From the NCBI GenBank assembly GCA_024811115.1, contig JAKOGH010000035.1:363048-427047 (forward strand): 64,000 nt of DNA, read 5' to 3'. Origin of the DNA: Terana coerulea (taxonomy: Eukaryota > Basidiomycota > Agaricomycetes > Polyporales > Phanerochaetaceae). The translations under genes and the position numbers were made by a program. The notes under the pieces were generated by a model. That model saw only the letters and a list, made by a program, of their open reading frames with translations. It was not told the origin of the DNA and searched no databases. Shown here piece by piece: positions 23,995-35,873 of this stretch (positions within the stretch are counted from its first letter, which is position 1; each line of letters starts with the position of its first letter).

Positions 23995-25762
23995 ATGACA
24001 GAGTCTGACCCCAGCCTTGTACAGGAGTTTGCCTCTGAGTATGCATCAATGTTATTAAATGGTGCTATCTTCTGCTTATGCTATATCTTTTACCAGAGTT
24101 CTGAGAAGCTACGTAAATGCTGCATTAACTGGTCTGCTATATCTTTGTTCATTTCTTCTAAGCCTAATCTCTTTATTTGGTAGCTCTCACAATATATGAG
24201 TATGCCTTGACTTTGAATCAAGAGATTGCAGTAGTTTGGAGGAGAAAACTCACTGTGACATCTGTGCTTCTGATTTCCATTCGTTGGAATATGGTTATCA
24301 CACAGATTACTCAGTGGATTCCACCTCAGTCCCATAATGTATGTGATATATTGCAAAAGTGATGCTGGCTAAATATTTATACTGTGTTTTAGCTGTATGC
24401 ATTCTTTGGATCATATATACTTATTTGCAGAGGCTTACTGCATATCATATACACTATATAGCTGTGTATCCTTAGGTATTATCCAAGTTACCCTTGCTTT
24501 GTTATCCTTTGCTCAAATTGCATGTGAGTAAATCCAGCTGTGATTAATATATATGCTAATATTGCATAATTTATGTTTGGAAAAATGAATTGTAGCTTTC
24601 TCTGCACTTCGTATATTTGCTCTATGGAGCACTTCTCCTTATCAGCTACCCTTCTCTCTTCTGGTGCTGGCTTTAACTCTAGTGCCTGTGGGAACAAATA
24701 TAGTAAGCTATAGTGTTATGTTATAATAACTCATAAGGGCTAATAAATTGCTGCGGCTTAATATAACCCATCGAACCTACAGCTATATAGGCAACCCTTT
24801 TATGACTGCATTGCAACTAGCAACATTTCAGCAGAGCTTAATAAAATGTATGATCTAGTTGCCAAAGTCAATATTTTTAAAACAACACTGATAATTGCTA
24901 TAGCAGTATGTTTGCTACTATATATTGCATTTTATGCTGAGTATAATTCATGCCTCATATTTGAAACATTTGTGCAGTGCTTTTTCTCACTCGTATATCT
25001 GCAATTTCTGCAGACATGCTTGTGTTGGTTCTAACTTGGATTAAGACCTTTAGCTTGTGGAAGATAACTTGGAGGCTAGAGCTACAGTCATCCATTTCAG
25101 AAAGTTTATCTCGTGATGGTATGTTGTTTAGCAGAATTACATATTTTGCACTAAACTAAATAGTATATAATAATAGGCACTTTGTACTTTCTGTGCAAGC
25201 TTTTAACACTTGGAATATGTTCTTTAAGCTAATGGAGTATATTATAGCGCCTTACTCATGCTTAACATTGTTCAGCTAATTATATATCACTCTACAAATC
25301 TGGTCTGTTACTAGTTTTTGCTTGATTACTGATCTACTGATAAATTAACCTCTATTCAATTTATTAAGGAAGCCAATATAATGAGTCAAATTATAATTTC
25401 CATAGTAAGTTCTTTAATGCTGTTATCTTAGGCCAGATGCAATCATGCTAGCTTAGCCACCTATACTTATGAGCCGATTTGCACTAAATTTGCGTCAACT
25501 CAACCAAGCCAAGAGTTCACTTACACACCATCAAGTCTCTCAATCTGCTCTAGACTTCCAGGCTCCCTCTAGTATTATTGGAAATATGGGTGAAGAGCTT
25601 GACTTTGGGCAAGCAGAGCAATTTGTACATGGGGAAGATAATGCAGAGAATGATGCAAGCATCTCTGAGTTGGCACACCAGGATGAAGAAGCTCCCATGG
25701 CTGTCTTGGACGGTGAAAGGCACAAGCCTGTAGCTGGCCCATCAAAAACGCAGAGGAACTAG
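23995..25762 (+). CDS. DUF6533-family multi-pass membrane protein in an AT-rich island
   Basis: Unlike its neighbours this gene is strongly AT-rich in exons and introns. The exons read through the whole family signature: MTESDPSLVQEFASEYASML, then after an intron ending 24183 LTIYEYALTLNQEIAVVWRR and LLISIRW; VSLGIIQVTLALLSFAQIA; FSALRIFALWSTSPYQLPFS with the helix LLVLALTLVPVGTNI; PFYDCIATSNISAEL; SADMLVLVLTWIKTFSLWKI ... LSRDG; GTLYFLCKLLTLGI; LLMLNIVQLIIY; and the last exon SRFALNLRQLN with a Glu/Asp-rich tail to 25762. I found no stop inside the exons. At least eight introns. It is a paralogue of the 10702-12321 gene. Function unknown; membrane location inferred from about seven hydrophobic segments. 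Confidence 0.82.
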
Positions 25763-28700
25763 GTGACTATCTCTTCAGACTTCAGGTGATGCTCAGCATA
25801 GGAGACAGCCCTAATGAGCCGGTCTATAGGTTCGGGGTAGCTCGTACCCATGTCAGCTAACCAAGGGCTTGCAAACCATTGACGGTGCTCGGGATTAGCT
25901 TGCACTTGCATTAGTGCATTGGATGTCTGGACATATACCCTTTGTTTGACAAGAGACTCACCATTTGAATAGCTCGTAATAGGACTCAGAACATAGATTG
26001 ACTCTCTGTATTTATGGAACTGGTGACCGGCTGTCATATTTATTAGGTTCAGCAGTCTTTAGTTATGCGGTATCGACAGTGCTTGGACTAATATTAATGG
26101 AAGCTTCCGCAGTCCCTCATGTGAACATTTTGACTGCGAAGTCGCGTCAACCGCTCTCAGACGGTAACCGAACGACTGAGCTACAGATCTCGCAGCATCC
26201 ATGAAACCGAGTGCGCGGGGGCGGGGCGGCTCGGCTAACGCATCGGGGATTCTTCGACTTGGAGTGCGGTATGTGCCAGCCAGCCAGCCAGAGCTAGGGC
26301 ACGCGAGTCAGGGCTTTCGAGTCTCTCGGCGTTGCAGCTGCTCTTTTGACGCAGCTTTGGTCATTGCAAGGCTTCCGTACTGGCATCGTGCGATCTGCAG
26401 CTGACTTACACTTGGGCAATCCCAATAATCTGACGGTGCGGATTGAAGCTCGCTGTCTATTATTATTGAATGTCATTAGGATTCCTCGTAGAACACGTAG
26501 AACACGTACGAGAGCTTTACCCAGAAGCCACTGAGGTCGCGCGCATGAACAGCAGACTGTCGATGGTCCAATACATTTTGTGATACTTCCAGTTTCCGGT
26601 ATGGACATGGACACGCTGCGTCTCTTGACATCTCTTCTGAGAATGCGGCCGTGAGATAAGATAGAGAAGGCGGGAGCTTGCGGGTTCCTGGGACGAGAAC
26701 TTAGAAGCTTTGCCGAGGGTGTGTTTGGCTTATCTCCTGCCGAGCACGAATACAGTACTGTATGCAAATTATCTATGCGTGACCCTTGAGCAGAATGCGA
26801 GTAATGTGATAAAAGAGAAAGCGATAGCAGCGTGCCTTCATTTCTAGCAAGGCCCAATTACCAAGGAATCAATTGAGACAGAAGTCTCAATCGACGGTGC
26901 TAGGTGGGCCCGGTGCCTTCGATCCTCCCATTGCGGCAGGACAGTCGCTGAGAATCACCTGCGACGCACTGGCAGAAGGGTTAGTGCGGCCGCCATTAAG
27001 CTTTCGGTTACCAGCCCAGGAGACTTGCGAAGGCTATCTCGCCACATCCAGATACGCTTCGCGTGTGGATCCAGGGACCGCCGTGCTTCGGCGAGCCGCA
27101 TCGGGGTGATCTGCAGGACTCCGCAGGCTGCTGACCATGCTATGTTGCTCCGGATGCCGTACATTGTAGGGCGATATGAAGACAGTCGCGTCCCATATAA
27201 CATCATGAAGCACGAGCAAGGAGAGCGTGGATGGCAAGGAAGGCACGATATCGAGGAGAAGATGAGGAAGATGCGTACTAGCGATATCGGCAAACGGGCT
27301 TCATCGTGCGAGTATTCGCCGGTATCGTTACCAGAGGCGCAGTAACGACGCTCTCGCCGTAATGCTAACCGCGCTGGTACTCGCAACGTTGCGGGATAGA
27401 TTCAGGTCCTACATACGCTTCACCCCGCGCGAAGGGTATCAGAGTTCGGGCACCCGAAATTCTGCGAAGGCGGGCGGACGAAATAAAAGGCGGTGGCAGA
27501 TTAGCTTTCTGGTGAACTTTACGTATACATAGCATGAACTTGCTTACTTTCGCGAAGTCAAATCTGCGGGAGAAACGTGCTCTTCCTCCTGGACCTTCAT
27601 CCAGCATCGTCTCACCCGGAGATGAGCAGATAGAGTGCATGAAGGAACATCTTACCATACGATGCATTTCACGGAGAGTTCCAGACGACAGAGTGCAAAT
27701 GCCTGGCTTCATCTAGAGGCTGTTCAGAAGCGGCGATGGAGGGATCAGTGAGTACGAGATAGCGGTGCGGATTCGACAGACGCCTGAAACCGCCCAGCTG
27801 TGCAGTTGTAAGTCTTCGTAATCCCGAAAGCCAGGAGGCAAAGCACGCACTCGCAATTTCAGAGACGACCATGAACATATACGGCCTGCGGAGATCCGCA
27901 TTCGCTCCGGGTCCCGAGCTTCTCGGCCACAGAGAACGCGCGCGACCAGTAAACACGCCTGGCAACGTCCTCTTCGCAATGGATCGATGAACCCGCGCGC
28001 GCGCACAAGAAAGCGGCATCGGACGACGTCTCGGTCCTTGTAGGCTCCAGCCGGCAACTCGCGCGCGCAGAGCGTTCGGCGAGGGTGCGCAGGCCGAACG
28101 ACGGCCGCGACAAGCCGTTTCACAAGGTCTGGGGTGCACGTTTCTCTGAATCTGCATCAACGGCGTCGCGTCAAGATAGCAGGCCACAGCAAGGGAAAGG
28201 CGCACCTCTACCTCCGCGCGCCGAGGGGCACCATCAGAGACCTGCCGACGGAGAGCAGCGCGCCGCGGGCCTGCCGCGAGCCCACGCTGCACCCGCGGGA
28301 AAGGCGGCGCGCCGCGAATTCGAATACTGTGCGAGGGCCCGCTGCGTCCCTGAGGGACATCTATCGCCCACACCGGGATTTGGGAGCGTTTGGATGCGAG
28401 CGGGCCCTGGCCTGCGCATGCGTGACGCGTGGGCACGCCTCCGGCAGTTCCCATGGGCCCAAATATCGCAAATTCGGAGACGGGATAGCGAGTCTGATCC
28501 GGGACGCCGCCGGCGCTTGTGGCAGGTAAACTGCAGCGACGGCCTCCGTCGCACGAACGCTGGGTTTAGCGTCATTTCAGCAGTGTTTCATGCGTTCGTG
28601 ATGGCCCACGCTTACCAGAGGTAGTCAGATGCTCGGATGGTAGCGTGCCGCGAAAACAACGCGCCCGTTCACCACGAAGAGAGCTCGCAGTTCAGCGAGA

Positions 28701-31700
28701 TGTCTGCATGGTGAAATGAGAGCTGTTTCGTTCATCCCACAGCTAAACTAGGGATAATATTGCCTCGATGGTGAGAACAGTGGGAAAGTCGCAGCAGTCA
28801 ACCTTATGTTGGTGGTGTGTACATTTCTTCCAGCCCTGGGGCAGGATTAGTGAGAAGTGGTCCTAAGCCTGCAGGGCCGTCTGGATGGCCTAAACGTATA
28901 CATTGTTATCAGTGTCTAGTCTCTATAAAGGATACAATACTCACCACGAACTCGAACAAATCAGCCCTGCGGTAACACGAGGCTGCATCGGTGGAGCATC
29001 AATATCCTGGGCTTCAACCTTACTATACAGCTGTGCATTGGACCGGCTTTCTCCTCGCGGAAACTAACGCAGCCAGCTGCCCTGGGTCACAAGCAACGCC
29101 TACATCGTATCGACTCTATCGACATGCGTCAGCGATGCCTCGATAACTCGCTAATATTGTCATGTGAGTAAATAGTACTCACGCCGGCTCTAGTCTAGAG
29201 CTTGGTTGACGGGTCGAGAGGCAGGACAGCCGCGTCCACGCCGGCAATCGATATTTGTACGCGACGGCAGGTTATGACGCATAGTGCTGAATGGGTTAAT
29301 GACGGTTGAGCGCTTAATGCCAATCAGACGACCTTTCATGAGACTCACAGGCCAGACTAGTACTGCCGTTGAAACTGATGATATTGAGCAGAATATACAT
29401 TTGCATCTCAAATTAATATGACGGACCTCATCAGCAAGCATGGGTGAAGCTTCGCGAAGATATTTCGCGAAGGTTCGGCCTGAGGTGGAAGCATGGAAGG
29501 CTTCAAGGCTACACATTCACTCTTGAGTGTACACCTCAAGGACGCTCCACCGCAATCTTCTGGTGGTCTTTGACAATGCTTCACCACGATAGGCTGGTAT
29601 AAGAAGGCAAGCCCCAGACGAACATCCCCCGGATTTGCAGGCCTGCGAAGAAGGCGAGCAGGGCTTCTTCATGTGCGATGCATCAGAGTCTGCCAGAGCC
29701 TGCCTTGATCTCTGGCCGATCGCTCTGACGTCTTCCCGTTCCCACAGGCCTGGCGGTGCGGCTCTGAGTAAACAGAGCATGGGAGCTTAAACACGGCCTC
29801 GTGCGTGAGCTTCGAGCCTAGAAGGCAGCGGCCATGAAGCCAGAGCCATTCTGCGGTCGTGTGCCGATGTGGTCCATCGTGTGTGTCCTGGACGGCCAGT
29901 CGTGTGTCAGAAATGCGTCGCATGCTCCGTCGATGGACAGAACGAGGAGGCGGATAGGTCACCAGTTCTCGGAGGATGCGATCTCTTCTCTTGCTCGGTC
30001 ATGCGCGCGCTCCACAAAGCCACGGCTACAGCGACCGACTGCCTATAGTGAAAACACATCTTTAGCGACGCGAGCAAGAGGAAAACGGTGTAAACGCACA
30101 AACCTCTCACTTCGATGGCTTCTTCGTCCGCCCCGCTCGTCCGGCTAATCGCCTTGAGAACGCACAACAGTAGGGAAGGGGCTTCGGACCGCGCGTCGCG
30201 CCAGCCAATCGCGAAGAACGCGCACCCGTGCGCCCATGCAACGGCATAAAACACGCATGCATTATTCATGGAGACAGTGGGGCCGCATTCGGCGGTTCAG
30301 GTAACACCGTAGCCTGAACAGCGAGAGGCGGAAACCACGCGTGCGGGCTGACGCAAGTCTCGGAGCGAGCGCACTTTTCGCTGGAGGAGCGTCGGCTCCG
30401 ACCGCGGCGCGATACATGGACGTGGATGGGACTTACTTCTTACATGTACCCTGGGTCCTCCGCCTCCCGTGCGTGGTACGGTCCACGCGTGTCAGAGGTG
30501 GTCCACCGGAACACAGGTATCGGAGGCAGGCAACGTGCTGGTCACCAGACTGATCGCGCTCGTCAGTGTGTGGGGACACGTCATTCCCGTCCACGGCGTG
30601 TCCGACGGCCCTGGGGACAGCTGCTTCGTGACGTGGGGATGATTGAGTTGCAGCCTGCCCGAGCCGATCATCAGGGCGAGCGGAACGCGATGACGGCGCT
30701 GAAGGGACTGAGGAAGACCTGCTCGCGCTGGGAGCGGTTGCTGTAAACGCTGCGGCCTAGGGATAGACAGTACTCAAGACACCTCGAGGATGTATCTCTA
30801 AGCTCCGGGCGCATGTAGCTGGGGATTAAACATGAGACGAGGCGGAAATAACTGCTAGCTATAGGAGTAATGCCAGGTAAGTATTATTAGTGTGCGGCCA
30901 TACGATTCCGTAATCGTGACCCAAGGAGTATAGTACTCACCAACGCATGACGCGGGCGCGACGCTGTCTCGCCGACCGGAACTGCAGCACGCCGCTCAGA
31001 TGATGCAGTGGAGAACGACATCAGGGCCAGCAGTGACCGGGATGACCACATGCGAAACCGCAGCGTTTTTACGTCTGCGGCCTTATACGCCTGTCCAACT
31101 ATCACGGGATCAGAAAAGTGTACAAGAAACTACATGTCACGAGTGCCGTACTTACCTCAAGCCAGTTCAACAAACACAGCGTACGCTGTACAGTTTCTAT
31201 ATAACTGAGCACTAACACCGGTGTACTTTTCACAGCTTTTACTTACCGGTCCTTGTATACGTGAGCTTGTGACCTCTTGCACGTCATGATCCCATTGAAA
31301 AGGTCGTACGAATCAGTCGTCGTGCCCGCCGGAACCAACGCCCGCCTCATGGCCTGATGTGTCGTCCAGGTGGCCGCCGGGCGACTGCCCGCTGTGGCGC
31401 TGCGCTGGCGAACTGGCAAACACTGGCAGAGATTTGTTCCGCATGGACCACGGTCGAGACAGAGTGGAGCATGAGCGTAGCAACGCACGCATGTCGAGTG
31501 TGCTGCAGTGGGGCCACCGTGCGTGCGTGCGCCTGTGATCATTTGGAGACAGAAAATCCGACATATGGGTTGGGAGCACGAAACAGAACATACAAAGAAT
31601 TACTCTGTGCACATGTTGTCGCGAGCACACGCCACGTAGAGCTAGAACAACAACGACGTTGAGAATTTGTTGAGAAATAAAGCTCCTGGAAACTGTCGAG

Positions 31701-32555
31701 AGACAAGGTCATGTTGTGTGCTGGTGACGGCAACGGGGTCCGGTGACGGAACAAAGGTGGCCGACGCTTGGGCCGACCACCTCTATTGCGATCCGGGATG
31801 ATTGATCCCGCCGGTCTAGACCACGACGCCGGCGTTCATTACGCGCTCTGCTCCGGTGGCTGTAAGACATACAAATAACACGGAATCTGCCAGAGAAAAT
31901 GGGGTACGGACGAAGACAGGGGTAAAACCAGACAACGAATTCAATGGAACAAAAGTCGGCCGTTGTCTGCTCTTGTGCGTCGGCTGAGGGCAGGACATCC
32001 AAGCGTGCGAATCGCTTTGTGCGACAACGGACAAGGCCAGAATAGCAGGGATAACGCCATGCGTCATCGTGGAGTGAAACAGCAAACTCAATTTATGGGT
32101 AGAAACTTCGGAAGGAGTGTCCCGTCGGCCATTGCCAGTCACGCTCTCGTGACCGGCAGACCGCATGGCTTGCCCTCATGCGGTAGGCATAACAGTGCCG
32201 ATTGGCTGAGAGCGGGCTGTGACTGAGATCACAATGGACCGCCACGGGTGCGGTCTCGAACTTTAATCTACGAAACAGGGGGATAGCCCAGCGAAAAAGG
32301 AAAGAGCGGGAGCAAATTTGCGCTGCGCCCTTCACGGGAAATTCACTAATTAAATAGAGGCCTGCGTAGAGACCACCACCTCCGCCCCGCTCACGACGCA
32401 CACGACACCGGCTGCGACGCCGACGACCTCTTGCACGACGTCCACCGCCGTGTGGCCCTCCCCTTGACAATTTCTTGCGCCTCGTGTGTTACGCACACGC
32501 TTCGACCTTCGACTTGGAACTCAGCGAATCACGGCAGCGACGTTATCAGCGAGAA
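25763..32555. other. Gene-poor accessory region
   Basis: Almost 6.8 kb without a gene I can support. It is GC-rich and contains many isolated splice-like signals in both orientations (for example AGGTAAGTATTATTAG near 30880, TAGTACTCACC near 30934, GTGAGTAAATAGTACTCAC near 29164). The segments between them do not assemble into a protein. A short perfect hairpin TTGAGACAGAAGTCTCAA lies near 26874. The longest minus frame (28454-27669) has the Arg/Ala/Pro composition of a GC-driven shadow. The last ~300 bp are the likely promoter of the next gene. Confidence 0.45.
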
Positions 32556-34816
32556 ATGACCAGCTATTCCTCCTCCTCCTTTTCTGGGCCTTCGACCCCT
32601 CTTTCCTCGCGATGGACCGATTGCAGCGACATACCGAGCCCGCGCTCGCCCCGTGTGAGCTCGACTTGTCAACGTTTGGGCCGCACCAACGGCTCAAAAG
32701 TCCGTCGCTTTGATTTTGACGACGAGCCCAGTCTTCCAGGCAGAACGCGGCGCTCACACGATGAAGCTGGCGCAAAGACCGGCATTCCGCGCATACAGAC
32801 GGATCGCAGGAGCCCTTCGACCCGAGCGAGAGTCCGGGGCCAGCGACCTGCACCTGACTCGGGATCGCCCTCCTCGTCTCCTGCCCGCAAGGCGCTCAGG
32901 CCTGCAGGTGTCCTATCGAAATTTAGCCCGCAGGCCGGCGTCCAGGCCCATCACCGTCACCACGAGTTGCCCTCTGCGGCCGAATATTACACGCGCACGG
33001 AGCTGCAGCTTAAAGTGCCTCGCTCGCCGCACACCCCGCCTCCTGTCCTCCCTCTCCCTCTCCTGTCTTCGTTTTCCCCGCCTTCGACGCCCCCGCCCGC
33101 GCACCGCTCGTCTGCGCTCCAGGCCTTCGCCTGCGGACGCCACCGGCCGCCGTCAAGGAACCGCTCCGCCGAGTTCTCCACGGCCGTCGACAAGGTATGT
33201 TTTCTCCGGACTGTATGTATTGTGCCGTGCTGCGTTCCTGCGCAAACTCTATTCAATCACACCCTGCCGCTTCTCGCGTCTATTGACCTGGGGCGCCTGT
33301 ATGATGATCCAGATGCGGGGCAGACTTCGACGCTCACGCTTTCGAATTCGCCACGCCCTTCCCCGTTTATCCCCCATGCACCGCCTGTCCCTCATATACC
33401 CTGCCATGCTCAATACTCACGTCCCCTCTCTTGCACAGCTCGACGCCATCTCCTTCCTCCTTCCGCCTGCGACGAGCCCTAGTCCCAGCCCCTGGGCCCC
33501 CACTCGCCATGTCCATGCAGATCCACGCACCCACACCCGTCATCTCTGCTCCAACGCCACGTACAAATATGCGTTCGGCGTCGCGTTCCCGCTCAAGACC
33601 ATCCTCACCAAGAACTGTTTCGACACAGCTCGCAAGTACTCGCCCGCCAATGCCCCGACCACCCTCACGCTCGGAGAAGCTGCTCCGCGACACCCTGCGT
33701 CGCGCTGAGGAGCACGACAGGCTCGTCACGCTTGCCGGTCTCCCCAGCCCATCGATATTTGGGGCAACGCAGCCGGCCCATGGCTTTGTCTCTCCATCGC
33801 CCACTGGTCGCCGCACTCGCCGGAATACGTCCTCGTCGCTCAACACCGACGCTTCATTAGAGGCCTTCGCCTACTGCGACACCGGTGAATGCTATAGCGA
33901 AGACGAGGAGGAAGACGAAGCTGAGATGGGCAGACGCTGGCTGTGGAGAAGCCCCTCGGGATCGTCCTCGTCGTCGAGCCAAGGCCATCAAGCCTACTTC
34001 ACCCAAGCGCGTCCGCAAGCACCCTGCCCCGGCATCATAGCGACGACCTCGGGTACGCCTCCCCGTCGTCGCCCTCGCCGGCGCGCACGGCGCTCCAGCG
34101 ATCAGCCTGCTCTGCACCCAGCGTCTCACGCTCCTCGTTCTCGCAGCCGCGTCGACACATACGCGCCGCGCAGTCCGGGCCCGGATCGCCAGGCGACCCG
34201 GAGCGGTCGCCGTCGGTGACCCCGCACGAGGCGGTGCTGCGCAGCAAGCTCGAGGGCGTGCTCCGCGGCGCGCGGGTCGAGCACAGCCGGGAGCTGGAGT
34301 ACAACGCGGGCAGCGGCAGCACGAACTCGATGGCGAGCAGCCGCAACATGAGCGGCGAGGGCGAGTGGTTTTTCGCCTCGGGCGAGGTAAGTCACCGTCT
34401 GTACTTTCTGAGGCAAATATCTCACCAATTCGACGTATATAGCCAACGTCGCCGATGTTTATCGGGAGCGAGTTGCCCTCAACAGGTAACCGGGCACGCG
34501 CAAGCACCTCTGCGAGCAGAACGACGCACCCGCTGCGCTCGCCCGGGTCACCCGACGGGCCCCTGCCGCCCGTCTACGGCCGGCTCGCGCACCCGCACGG
34601 CACGCGCCCGCTGACGCCGCCGCCGTTCGACGCGCGGACGGCGGCGGCGCAGTGCCGCGCGATGGACGGCTACGTGTCCTTCGCGGACGTGCAGGGCCTC
34701 GGCGCGCCTGCGGACGACGGCGACGACGACGGCGCGGCGCGCCCGCGGGCTGGCGCAAGTTCTTTGCGCTCGGCGCGAGGCCGCGGGACCGGAGTCGCAG
34801 CGTGAGCGCACGGTAG
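32556..34816 (+). CDS. Ser/Pro-rich uncharacterised protein, copy 1 (full 5' end, frame broken)
   Basis: Exons: 32556-33194, 33324-33364 (41 nt), 33439-34386, 34443-34816. It is a disordered Ser/Pro/Arg-rich protein of a mushroom-specific type; I recognise no catalytic domain. Ordered-looking islands are SEKLLRDTLRRAEEHDRLVT, TPHEAVLRSKLEGVLRGARV and a C-terminal PPPFDARTAAAQCRAMDGYV followed by SFADVQGLGAP and WRKFF. The ATG at 32556 starts a Ser-rich N-terminus absent from copy 2. Compared with copy 2, exon 3 lacks one base near 34023 and exon 4 one near 34741, so this copy is frameshifted twice; it also has a 3-base in-frame difference near 33510 and one-base differences inside both first introns. 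This pattern supports the exon model. Function unknown. Confidence 0.7.
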
Positions 34817-35417
34817 ACGGGGCTTGCTTGCAGATTGGTGTTCGAGACGTCAGCGACGATCGGCTTGCGACGATCGAAGAACCCCGTGTCTCGTCCTCCG
34901 CTAGACCACGCTTTCCCAACGTCATCCGTTGCGTGTACATGTTTTGCCGCTGCCAGCCTACTTTTTCACTCGCCGGTCTCTGTGCTATAGTCTTCGCTGC
35001 TCTCCATACCATCCATCGTTCATCGGTACGCTCGCATACACATTCATCTCCAGGGTCGAACAAGAAGAACAAGATACATACAAAGAATAACATCGCTATC
35101 CAGTGTAATCGTACGATCGCATCGACCGCCCAGGTCACCGCCGAGTTCCACACTCTTGCGCCTCGCTGCCATGCCCCTCGACACCTCACCTGCTCAAACT
35201 TGCTCATATGGCTCTTTCACGACTTTTCACGACCCGACTCACGATCACCCACCCAAAACGCGGCCGTGCCGCTTCGTGCTGGATTTCCGCGTTCCGCGCG
35301 CTTTTGTCTTCCCCTGCTCCTGTGCTACCTACGGACAGGATGGACCATGCTCATGCTCTATTTAACTACAGTACATTACAACGAAATTTGATACAATGCA
35401 TGGTTTATGACGATACG
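32736..35417 (+). repeat. 2.68 kb segmental duplication, copy 1
   Basis: A direct-orientation match to 52061-54731, nearly identical by eye, with a 15 bp difference near 32806-32822 and scattered substitutions and one-base indels. It covers most of the Ser/Pro-rich gene and ~600 bp beyond its stop. The left edge is at CCAGGCAGAACGCG, the right edge at ATGACGATACG. There are no inverted ends or target duplications, so it is not an obvious transposon. Confidence 0.9.
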
Positions 35418-35833
35418 CCTCCGCTTGAGATGAAAAGCCAGCCCGCGACACAAGTCAGTGCGCACCGCACGTCGTTCTGGTCGGGCAGGTCAGGCGGAAA
35501 CGCATCTGTGGCGAGAAGGTAAGCACTCCTGTTTGAGTAAAGCCTGGGCCGCGGACTTACTAACTTGTGAACGTAGAACGCCGCAGGTTTTGAACGAGAA
35601 CACCCGACTTCGCACGCTTCCACCCCACCCTTGAACGCAGCACACCGGCGTACGGCCAACACTCGCGCCTGCCGACCACGCCCATCTAAAGCCCAGCACT
35701 CAGACAGGCCGGCACGAGGTGTCGCCGCCGCCGAGATTTCAACCTGTACGTATATATACACCTTTTGAGCCTTATTTTGCTTACGTTGTCTCTCACAGCT
35801 CACGCGTTTGGTCCAGGTCCGTAATCACACGCG

Positions 35834-35873
35834 CTGCACGGCCGCCTCTACGACTGCACGGCCGCCTCTACGA
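35834..35873 (+). repeat. 20 bp tandem duplication
   Basis: Two perfect adjacent copies of CTGCACGGCCGCCTCTACGA. Confidence 0.9.

Noticed and set aside
27669..28454. 261-codon minus open frame
   Set aside because: Composition (Arg, Ala, Pro, Ser) and overlap with open frames on the other strand are those of GC-rich non-coding DNA; no motif, and none of the adjoining splice signals fit.
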